This document shows positions 14,394-19,909 of a stretch of 19,909 nt of DNA, piece by piece (positions within the stretch are counted from its first letter, which is position 1; each line of letters begins with the position of its first letter). Source of the DNA: an uncultured Eubacteriales bacterium (lineage in GTDB: Bacteria > Bacillota > Clostridia > Oscillospirales > Oscillospiraceae); the NCBI GenBank assembly GCA_900546255.1, contig URCB01000035.1, positions 1 to 19,909 of the forward strand, read 5' to 3'. Below the pieces are notes generated by a model. The model saw only the letters and a list, made by a program, of their open reading frames with translations. It was not told the DNA's origin and did not search any database. The position numbers and the translations under genes are program-made.

Positions 14394-15314
14394 ATGGTGC
14401 TCTGGGCTGTGGCGGCCACGGTGGTGGCCGCCTGTTCCCTGCTGATCCTGATCCTCTACCGGCGACAGGTCAAAAAGACCTGTCGCCAGTTGGCCTTTCT
14501 CCGGGAACACACCACCAACCTCCGCCTCACCGGCGGCCTGCCCTTTTCCGAGTGGGAGGAACTGGTGGACGGGGTCAACGCCATCCTCGACCAGGCCCGG
14601 GAGGGGCGGCGGACCGCCCAGCGGGAGGAGGCCGCCCTCAAGGAGGCCATCACCCACCTCTCCCATGACATTCGGACCCCTCTCACCTCCCTGGACGGGT
14701 ACTTCCAGCTGCTGCTCCAGAGCCCGTCGGCGGAGGAACAGCAGCGGTACAGCGCCGTGATCCAGAGCCGGATCGCCAGCCTCCGGGACATGTTGGAGGA
14801 GCTCTTCACCTACGCCCGGCTCCAGGACAAGGAGGCCCCCCTGGCCCTGGAACCGGTGGACTTTGCCGCCTGCGTGTACGACACGGTGTTTGCCTTCTAC
14901 GAGGACTTCCAGGCCAAGGGCCTCACCCCCCAGGCCGACTTCTGCGACGGCCACTTGTGGGTGCAGGGCAACGGGGAGGCCCTGCGCCGCACCGTTCAAA
15001 ACCTGGTGAAAAACGCCCTGGAACACGGGGGGCGGGAGATTGCCTTCGCCCTCTTCCAAAGGGACGGCGCTGCCGGCTTCCGGTGTACCAACCAGGTGGA
15101 CCGCCCGGAGGAGATCGACGTGCACCAGGTGTTCCGCCGGTTTTACAAGGCCGACGCCGCCCGGACCCACACCTCCACCGGCCTGGGGCTGGCCATCGCC
15201 CAGGGCCTTACGGAGCGGATGGGGGGCACCATCGGGGCGGCGCTGGAGGGGAACACCTTTTCCGTCACCGTGGCCTTTCCCCTGGCAGGCCCGCCGGAGG
15301 GGGAGGAGGAGTAA
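14394..15314 (+). CDS. Single-TM sensor histidine kinase without an extracellular sensor domain
   Basis: A 306-residue kinase. One N-terminal hydrophobic helix (about 2-21) comes directly before RRQVKKTCRQLAFLREHTTN, leaving no extracytoplasmic loop. The H-box is THLSHDIRTPLTS with H91. N-box: QNLVKNALEHGG (N203). G-box: TSTGLGLAIAQGL (from 260). ATG 14394 follows AAAGGAGG (14378-14385) with an 8-nt gap and lies 19 bp after the permease stop. Small kinases of this shape are found beside lantibiotic-type ABC transporters in Firmicutes, where the transporter itself may help detect the peptide; that mechanism is inferred here. A perfect 11-bp inverted repeat lies inside the gene at 14461-14487. 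It should phosphorylate the regulator encoded at the front of the operon. Confidence 0.94.
   Translation: MVLWAVAATVVAACSLLILILYRRQVKKTCRQLAFLREHTTNLRLTGGLPFSEWEELVDGVNAILDQAREGRRTAQREEAALKEAITHLSHDIRTPLTSLDGYFQLLLQSPSAEEQQRYSAVIQSRIASLRDMLEELFTYARLQDKEAPLALEPVDFAACVYDTVFAFYEDFQAKGLTPQADFCDGHLWVQGNGEALRRTVQNLVKNALEHGGREIAFALFQRDGAAGFRCTNQVDRPEEIDVHQVFRRFYKADAARTHTSTGLGLAIAQGLTERMGGTIGAALEGNTFSVTVAFPLAGPPEGEEE
14461..14487. repeat. Perfect inverted repeat inside the small kinase gene
   Basis: GGCGACAGGTC (14461-14471) and GACCTGTCGCC (14477-14487) are exact complements around AAAAA. The repeat encodes residues RRQVKKTCR just after the membrane helix, starting 67 nt into the gene. No T-run follows. 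Confidence 0.9.
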
Positions 15315-15459
15315 GGCGCCCGGCGGCCCGGGGAGAAAGCGGGCGGCGTTTCCAGGGGAAGGTTTTGTCGAAAGAGGGTTGCATCCTCCGGTGGGAGGGT
15401 GTACCATGGCAGGGTATCTCCCGCCGGGACATCGGCGGCTGAACTTGGGAGGCACTGCT

Positions 15460-16155
15460 ATGATTCGCGTCTTACTCTGGGACATTGACAACACCTTGCT
15501 GGATTTTCCCGCCGCGGAGCGCCTGGCGCTGCAGGCGGCGTTCCGGGACTTTGCCCTGGGCCCCTGCCCCGAGGATCGGGTGGCCCGGTACGCCGCCTTA
15601 AACGCGGGGTACTGGCGGCAGCTGGAGCGGGGAGAGATCACCAAGGCGGAACTGCTCACCCAGCGGTTCCAGGTGTTTTTCCAGCAGGAGGGCCTCCCCT
15701 GCCCAGAACCGGCGGCCTTTAACCGCACCTATCAGGACTATTTGGGGGAGACGGTGGTCTTTCTGGACCACAGTGACCAGCTGCTGCGGGATCTGCACTC
15801 CCAGGTGAAGCAGTATGCCGTCACCAACGGCTCCCAGCGGGTACAGGAAAAGAAACTGGCCCGGTCCGGCCTGGGGGCGTGGCTGGACGGGGTGTTCATC
15901 TCGGAGACCCTGGGGGCGGAAAAGCCCAGCCTGGACTTTTTCCAGCCGGTGCTCCAGGCCATTGGCCCCTGGGCGCGGGAGGAGATCCTCCTCATTGGGG
16001 ACTCCCTCACCAGCGACATGGCCGGGGGCAACCGGGCCGGCATCCCCTGCTGCTGGTACAACCCCCAGGGGCAGCCCCTCCCAGGGGACCTGGATATCCA
16101 GTATGACATTCGAAACCTCAACCAGGTGCGGGAGATTGTGGCGGGGAACCGGTAA
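15460..16155 (+). CDS. HAD-superfamily hydrolase, YjjG-type (non-canonical pyrimidine) nucleotidase
   Basis: A 231-residue phosphatase of the haloacid dehalogenase superfamily. Motif I is DIDNTLLDF, with nucleophile D8 and acid/base D10. Motif II is the threonine in YAVTNGSQRVQEKKL. Motif III is the lysine in ETLGAEKPSLDFF. Motif IV is GDSLTSDMAGGNRAG. The helical cap lies at about 18-90. The TNG...Q...KL and GDSLTSD-GG-AG patterns match YjjG, which removes phosphate from odd nucleotides such as modified dUMP or dTMP and so cleans the nucleotide pool. ATG 15460 is 7 nt after GGGAGG (15447-15452), and MIRVLLWDIDNT is the natural HAD start. An in-frame ATG at 15406 with GGGAGGG before it would add 18 unlike residues. 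It is separated from the kinase by 145 bp and followed by a terminator. Confidence 0.88.
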   Translation: MIRVLLWDIDNTLLDFPAAERLALQAAFRDFALGPCPEDRVARYAALNAGYWRQLERGEITKAELLTQRFQVFFQQEGLPCPEPAAFNRTYQDYLGETVVFLDHSDQLLRDLHSQVKQYAVTNGSQRVQEKKLARSGLGAWLDGVFISETLGAEKPSLDFFQPVLQAIGPWAREEILLIGDSLTSDMAGGNRAGIPCCWYNPQGQPLPGDLDIQYDIRNLNQVREIVAGNR

Positions 16156-16172
16156 ACTTCCCCTATGTAGAC

Positions 16173-16213
16173 CAACCGGGAAAGCGCGTAGCGCTTTCCC
16201 GGTTGTTGTGTTT
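16173..16213 (+). terminator. Rho-independent terminator of the HAD hydrolase gene
   Basis: A 15-bp perfect stem, CAACCGGGAAAGCGC (16173-16187) with GCGCTTTCCCGGTTG (16191-16205), has a GTA loop and is followed by the T-rich TTGTGTTT. It also separates the convergent anti-sigma gene, although the minus-strand side has no U-tract. Confidence 0.85.
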
Positions 16214-16222
16214 GAGGTTCTG

Positions 16223-17290
16223 TTATGGTAAAGGGAAGGTCTGGTCGCCAATCTGCACGGCGGTGACTTGGGCGGGGTCGATGGGGGTGTGGAATGTATA
16301 ATGAAAACTGGCCCAGGTATCTTCCAAGGTAGAACCGGAGTAAATCTCTCCACTGGGATTATCAACCGGTACAGTCGTTCCATCCTGGAACACCAGAGAC
16401 AGCGTCAGTGTATCCGTATCCAGATGCAAATGGGAAGTATAAAGGTTCAGGGAGATGGGGGACAGAGAAAGTCCCTTGAGAATTCCCGGCTGTTGCCCTT
16501 CCACGATAAGCGTCTGGTTTAGGTCAAAAGTCCTGGTTCGGTTGCTTTTTTGTAAGGGCCATTCTAAAACGATGGTATCCTCAGCCAGTGGGACATGGAT
16601 TCCGTCTGCGGTGTCATATCCAAAGTCTACAAAAATCAAACGGACGGGGTCATCGGTGATTGGTTCGCTCAGCGTTTCGGAGACGGCTAACCCTACCCAG
16701 TGGTGGGGCCCCTGTTCCAGAATTTCATGGTAACCGGAGCCGGCGCTTTGCTCTGGTAGTCGCAACCGTGGCATCACCAACCCACAGGTGAGGTCTGCGT
16801 CCGCCGGAATGGTGATTTCCTCAGGGACGGTCACTTCATAGATGGCGTAGATGCAGGAGTTATCCGCAATGGTCTGCTTTACGGTGATGGTGATGCCATC
16901 CTTTTGATAGACCGCTTCTGGGGTGTCGATGGCGTCGGCGACCAGGGTTTGGTTGCTCTCGTTCACCTGGAACAGATCGGCCAATGTTTCGTGGAGGCCA
17001 AAGTTTACCGCCAGCGCGGTCCCAGACACCGCCAAGCACACCAGCACGGCGGCCAAGGCCAGGGGGAAGCGCCGCAGGCCCCGCCGCTTTGGGCGGGTGC
17101 TGCGCCGGTGTTGGAGGTCGGCCCAGCCCGCCTCGGGGTCCAGGGGGGCGGCGCCGGTCTGCCGGTCCAGCTGGTCCAGCAGGGCCTGGAGGCGGGCTTC
17201 GTCTGGGTTCTCTTGATCCAGCAGGGTTTCCAGGGCCTGGATCAGGGCCTCCTCACTGCCCGCGGGGGGAATGGGGTGGATCGTTTTCAT
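16223..17290 (-). CDS. Membrane anti-sigma factor-like protein with DUF4179-type domain
   Basis: A 355-residue protein. A cytoplasmic N-terminal part (1-73) carries glutamate- and leucine-rich helices (EEALIQALETLLDQ, EARLQALLDQLDRQ) suited to holding a sigma factor. One membrane helix (about 74-95, FPLALAAVLVCLAVSGTALAV) is followed by a long extracytoplasmic part. The region just after the helix (GLHETLADLFQVNESNQTL through KDGITITVKQTIADNSCIYAIYEV) resembles DUF4179, a domain found in anti-sigma partners of ECF factors in Firmicutes; I am moderately sure of that match. The rest is beta-rich with no recognised motif. ATG 17290 follows AAGGAGGG with an 8-nt gap, inside the last codons of the sigma gene (38-bp overlap), so the two are made together. 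Base composition drops sharply for the outside domain. The stimulus is unknown. Confidence 0.75.
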   Translation of the reverse strand: MKTIHPIPPAGSEEALIQALETLLDQENPDEARLQALLDQLDRQTGAAPLDPEAGWADLQHRRSTRPKRRGLRRFPLALAAVLVCLAVSGTALAVNFGLHETLADLFQVNESNQTLVADAIDTPEAVYQKDGITITVKQTIADNSCIYAIYEVTVPEEITIPADADLTCGLVMPRLRLPEQSAGSGYHEILEQGPHHWVGLAVSETLSEPITDDPVRLIFVDFGYDTADGIHVPLAEDTIVLEWPLQKSNRTRTFDLNQTLIVEGQQPGILKGLSLSPISLNLYTSHLHLDTDTLTLSLVFQDGTTVPVDNPSGEIYSGSTLEDTWASFHYTFHTPIDPAQVTAVQIGDQTFPLP

Positions 17291-17786
17291 GGGGATACCC
17301 TCCTTCCGGTAAGGTGAGATAGTGTTTGCACCGCTGCCTGGCCCGGTAGAGCCAGGTGCCGCAGGTGGCCGGGGGGACCCCCAGCCGCCGGCCCATCTCC
17401 TGGTAGGTGAGCCCCTCCTCATAGGCCATGGTCAAAAGGGCCTTGTCCCGGTCCGACAGCTGCCGGGGGAGGAGGGCCTCCAGGGGGACCGCTGGGTCCG
17501 GGGCAGGGAGCCAGTCCAGGGCCTCTGCCCCGGCGTCCCGGCGGGCGCGGACCGCCCGGTGAGACAGGGCGTGGCTGATCTTATGCTGTAGGGTTTTCCG
17601 CAGCCAGCCGCCGGGGTTGGGGTGTCCTTTCACCCGGTTGGGGTGGTCCAGCAGGGTGAGAAAGACCTCCTGGGTCAGGTCATAGGCCAGTTCCGGGTCC
17701 TGGAGCCGGTACTTTGCCACCCGGTACAGGTCCGGGGCGTGTTGGACATACAGCTGGTGGACCCAGTCCTCGGAATCTCTGGGCAT
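17253..17786 (-). CDS. ECF-type RNA polymerase sigma factor (sigma-70 family)
   Basis: A 177-residue sigma factor with only regions 2 and 4. Region 2 (about 13-75): LYVQHAPDLYRVAKYRLQDPELAYDLTQEVFLTLLDHPNRV...GGWLRKTLQHK, in which DLTQEVFL is the core-binding signature. Region 4 (about 112-160): LSDRDKALLTMAYEEGLTYQEMGRRLGVPPATCGTWLYRARQRCKHYL, a helix-turn-helix that reads the -35. It would direct RNA polymerase to a stress or envelope regulon once released by the membrane protein encoded right after it. ATG 17786 follows AAGGAGGTGA with an ideal gap; longer upstream frames run through a terminator and are rejected. The start of its own transcript is unclear: a possible ECF-like promoter at 18007-18035 lies upstream of a strong terminator. 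Confidence 0.92.
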   Translation of the reverse strand: MPRDSEDWVHQLYVQHAPDLYRVAKYRLQDPELAYDLTQEVFLTLLDHPNRVKGHPNPGGWLRKTLQHKISHALSHRAVRARRDAGAEALDWLPAPDPAVPLEALLPRQLSDRDKALLTMAYEEGLTYQEMGRRLGVPPATCGTWLYRARQRCKHYLTLPEGGYPHENDPPHSPRGQ

Positions 17787-17890
17787 AGGGATCACCTCCT
17801 TGTGGGGTTTGTCCGGGTACCCGTTCACCTTCTCTATCCCCTCAGGGCGGGGATTTCTTTCACTGGGCTGGAAAAAAGTTTGGAGGGTGC

Positions 17891-17944
17891 AAAAAAACCC
17901 CCGGCCCGCCGCAGGACAAACGCTGCGGCGGGCCGGGGATTTTT
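17891..17944. terminator. Strong bidirectional terminator upstream of the sigma-factor gene
   Basis: A 16-bp perfect stem, CCCCGGCCCGCCGCAG (17899-17914) with CTGCGGCGGGCCGGGG (17923-17938), has an 8-nt loop. On the minus strand it is followed by a seven-U tract (A7 at 17891-17897); on the plus strand by ATTTTT. It is either a back-up for metG or the end of a short transcript starting near 18000. Confidence 0.88.
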
Positions 17945-18006
17945 GAGGAACCAAAGAGCCAAGGGAGGCGGGATGGATGTTCTCTGATTTTCTGCTTCTA
18001 TCTTAT

Positions 18007-18035
18007 ATAACGTTTGAGAGGGGCGTTTTGTGACA
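18007..18035 (-). promoter_or_regulatory. Candidate ECF-like promoter in the AT-rich island
   Basis: On the minus strand TGTCAC (18035-18030), a 17-bp spacer and CGTTAT (18012-18007) resemble the -35 (TGxAAC) and -10 (CGT) pattern of ECF promoters. A sigma-A-like -10 TATAAG (18007-18002) follows. The match is partial and the true binding motif of the local sigma factor is unknown. Confidence 0.3.
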
Positions 18036-18117
18036 GGATTTTGAGAAATTTTTTGGTTTTATAGGGGTGCACAAAAACGAGTGCCTTTCTCTGTGAAAAA
18101 TGCCATCGTGTTTTGCG

Positions 18118-18161
18118 AAAAAATTGCCCCGGCGGAACGGTTCTTTCCGCCGGGGCAAAAA
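18118..18161 (-). terminator. Rho-independent terminator of metG
   Basis: A 14-bp perfect stem, TTGCCCCGGCGGAA (18124-18137) with TTCCGCCGGGGCAA (18145-18158), has a 7-nt loop. On the minus strand it runs into six U (A6 at 18118-18123). It lies about 30 bp beyond the metG stop. Confidence 0.93.
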
Positions 18162-18191
18162 TATCGGCCACGGGAGGGGACTGGCAGAGGC

Positions 18192-19909
18192 TCAGCACAA
18201 CTTCGCCCCAGCGGGGATCCCGTCGTCCACCATCATCAGGTGGAGGAATTCCTCCCCGTTCTCCTTGTGCACGGCGGAGAGAAGCATCCCCTGGCTCTCC
18301 TGCCCCATCATCTTCCGGGGGGGCAGGTTCACGATGGCCACCAGGGTCTTGCCCACCAGGTCCTCGGGCTTGTAGTACATGGCGATGCCGGAGAGGATCT
18401 GCCGGTCGGTGCCGGAGCCGTCGTCCAGGGTGAACTTTAAGAGCTTCTTGGACTTCTTCACCGCCTCGCAGGCCTTCACCTTCACCACCCGGAAGTCAGA
18501 TTTGCAGAAGGTGTCAAAGTCCACTTCCTCCTCCCAGGGCTCCAGCTCGATGGCGGGCTGGGCGGGGGCGGCGGAGGCGGCGCGGATGGCCTCCAGCTCG
18601 GCCAGGGCCTGGTCCATGTCCACCCGGGGGAAGAGGTTGGCTCCCTTGGTCACGGGGGCGGTCTCCGGCCGGCTGCCCCACTGGGCGGCGGTGTCCCAGG
18701 TCTGGCAGGTCTCGTCGGCCCCGATCTGGGCGAAGAGCTTGGCGCAGGCGTCGGGGATGAAGGGGGTCAGCAGGATGCCGCAGATCCGGGTGGCCTCCAG
18801 GAGGTTGTAGAGCACATGGGCCAGCCGGGGGCCGTTGGCGTCCATGTCCTTGGCCAGGGCCCAGGGCATGGACTCGTCAATGTACTTGTTGGCCCGCTGG
18901 ATGACCTTAAAGACCTCGTCCAGGGCCTTGTGGGGGGCGCAGGCGTCCATGTCGGCGGCATAGCGGTCCCGCAGGCCGGCGGCCAGGGTGATGAGCTCGG
19001 TGTCGTAGGCCTCGGAGGTGTCCCAGGTCTTGCACCCGGCGGGGAGGGTGCCCCCGAAGTACTTCTGCACCATGGCGGTGGTGCGGCTGACCAGGTTGCC
19101 CAGGTCGTTGGCCAGGTCCACGTTGATGGTGTTGATGAGCAGCTCGTTGGAGAAGTTCCCGTCGGAGCCGAAGGGGAAGGTGCGCATGAGGAAGAAGCGC
19201 AGAGCGTCCACCCCGAACTTCTCTGCCAGGACGTAGGGGTCCACCACGTTGCCCTTGGACTTGGACATCTTGCCCCCGTCCAGCAGCAGCCAGCCGTGGC
19301 CGAAGACGTGGTGGGGCAGGGGCAGGCCCAGGCTCATCAGCATGGCGGGCCAGATGATGGAATGGAAGCGGACGATCTCCTTGCCCACAAAGTGGTAGTC
19401 TGCGGGCCAGTAGTGGTCGTAGTCGTCGTACTTGTCGTTGTCGTAGCCCAGGGCGGTGATGTAGTTGGACAGGGCGTCCACCCACACATACACCACGTGG
19501 CCGGGGTCAAAGTCCACCGGCACCCCCCAGGAGAAGGAGGTGCGGGAGACGCACAGATCCTCCAGGCCGGGTTTGATAAAATTGTTCACCATCTCATGGA
19601 CCCGGGAGCGGGGCTGGAGGAAGTCGGTGTTTTCCAACAGGTCCTGAACCTTGTCGGCGTACTTGGACAGGCGGAAGAAGTAGGCCTCCTCCTCGGCGTC
19701 CTGGACGGGCCGGCCGCAGTCGGGGCACTTGCCGTCCACCAGCTGGGACTCCGTCCAGAAGGACTCGCAGGGCTTGCAGTACTTGCCCACGTACTTGCCC
19801 TTGTAGATGTCCCCGTTTTCGTACATCTTTTTGAAGATCTTCTGGATGGCGGCCACGTGGTAGTCGTCGGTGGTGCGGATGAACCGGTCGTTGGAGATGT
19901 TCATCAGCT
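18192..19909 (-). CDS. metG: Methionyl-tRNA synthetase with C-terminal tRNA-binding domain (N-terminus outside window)
   Basis: The C-terminal ~573 residues of MetRS, which charges tRNA-Met with methionine. The frame stays open to the right edge. The first visible part, NISNDRFIRTTDDYH, normally lies about 80-100 residues into the protein, so the HIGH-motif part of the catalytic domain is missing. Seen: zinc-knuckle cysteines KYCKPCESF and KCPDCGRP; the catalytic-site block DFDPGHVVYVWVDALSNYITALGY; KMSKSKGNVVDPY (KMSKS encoded at 19271-19257); FFLMRTFPFGSDGNFS; the helical anticodon-binding domain (ANDLGNLVSRT... and ANKYIDESMPWALAK); and a C-terminal OB-fold of the EMAP/Trbp111 type (DFDTFCKSDFRVVKV ... 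NLPPRKMMGQESQGMLLSA) used for dimerisation and tRNA capture. TGA stop, then a strong terminator. The methionine near the window edge is internal, not the start. Confidence 0.96.
   Translation of the reverse strand, partial: LMNISNDRFIRTTDDYHVAAIQKIFKKMYENGDIYKGKYVGKYCKPCESFWTESQLVDGKCPDCGRPVQDAEEEAYFFRLSKYADKVQDLLENTDFLQPRSRVHEMVNNFIKPGLEDLCVSRTSFSWGVPVDFDPGHVVYVWVDALSNYITALGYDNDKYDDYDHYWPADYHFVGKEIVRFHSIIWPAMLMSLGLPLPHHVFGHGWLLLDGGKMSKSKGNVVDPYVLAEKFGVDALRFFLMRTFPFGSDGNFSNELLINTINVDLANDLGNLVSRTTAMVQKYFGGTLPAGCKTWDTSEAYDTELITLAAGLRDRYAADMDACAPHKALDEVFKVIQRANKYIDESMPWALAKDMDANGPRLAHVLYNLLEATRICGILLTPFIPDACAKLFAQIGADETCQTWDTAAQWGSRPETAPVTKGANLFPRVDMDQALAELEAIRAASAAPAQPAIELEPWEEEVDFDTFCKSDFRVVKVKACEAVKKSKKLLKFTLDDGSGTDRQILSGIAMYYKPEDLVGKTLVAIVNLPPRKMMGQESQGMLLSAVHKENGEEFLHLMMVDDGIPAGAKLC

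Larger units (their letters stand above)
17787..18191. other. Intergenic region between metG and the sigma-factor gene
   Basis: A 405-bp gap in a leftward gene run. From right to left it holds the metG terminator (18118-18161), an AT-rich island (about 17945-18117; one 60-nt stretch, 18001-18060, is 20/60 GC by hand count) with a candidate promoter, a second strong terminator (17891-17944), and a ~100-bp leader before the sigma gene with a small inverted repeat ATCCCC/GGGGAT (17836-17854). I see no convincing protein-coding gene. Confidence 0.75.

Noticed and set aside
15406..15459. Upstream in-frame start of the HAD hydrolase
   Set aside because: GGGAGGG precedes this ATG, but the added 18 residues are unlike HAD proteins, whose first strand normally begins right at the N-terminus as in MIRVLLWDIDNT.
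17787..17954. N-terminal extension of the sigma factor to 17954
   Set aside because: It would translate through the 16-bp terminator stem, and the ATG at 17786 has a textbook AAGGAGGTGA at the right distance.
17998..18198. 66-codon minus-strand frame between metG and the sigma gene
   Set aside because: It runs through the metG terminator hairpin, starts inside metG and has no ribosome site.

Overview
The window is GC-rich, densely coded DNA with strong AGGAGG-type ribosome sites. It carries spoIID, a perfect CIRCE heat-shock operator, an ECF sigma factor with a DUF4179-like anti-sigma partner, and lantibiotic-type two-component/ABC genes. Together these point to a high-GC, spore-forming Firmicute of the clostridial gut type (Oscillospiraceae, Flavonifractor/Lawsonibacter-like). 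The genus-level guess is inference from gene content and base composition only.

Layout, left to right. Positions 1-1002 (+): the 3' end of an IscU/NifU-type Fe-S scaffold gene with a strong terminator, then a GNAT acetyltransferase. Positions 1082-2644 (-): putP (sodium/proline symporter) with a near-consensus promoter. Positions 2949-6376 (-): a heat-shock block, hsp20 followed by clpB, with a perfect CIRCE at 6350-6376. Positions 6422-7689 (+): a PLP aminotransferase with its own promoter. Positions 7808-10658 (+): an OmpR-type response regulator and a large multi-spanning sensor kinase overlapping by ATGA, behind a promoter flanked by a palindromic/direct-repeat operator candidate. Positions 10778-11764 (+): spoIID, behind two stacked hairpins. 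Positions 11841-15314 (+): response regulator, ABC ATPase, ABC permease and single-TM histidine kinase, a compact peptide-antibiotic sensing/resistance-type operon. Positions 15460-16155 (+): a YjjG-type HAD nucleotidase. Positions 16223-17786 (-): ECF sigma factor and membrane anti-sigma factor. Positions 17787-18191: a gap with two strong terminators around an AT-rich island that may hold a promoter and a small RNA. Positions 18192-19909 (-): metG, whose N-terminal end lies beyond the window.

Working together: three signal-transduction systems (two two-component systems and one ECF sigma/anti-sigma pair) lie within about 10 kb, mixed with envelope and sporulation functions. The ABC-linked kinase has essentially no extracellular domain, so sensing through its transporter is plausible. 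hsp20 and clpB form a disaggregation pair that appears to be under HrcA control. No mobile element, CRISPR array, rRNA or tRNA was found. I see no wholly unknown protein system. The less ordinary signals are regulatory: the intragenic perfect inverted repeat in the small kinase gene, the spoIID leader, the CIRCE placement and the AT-rich island.
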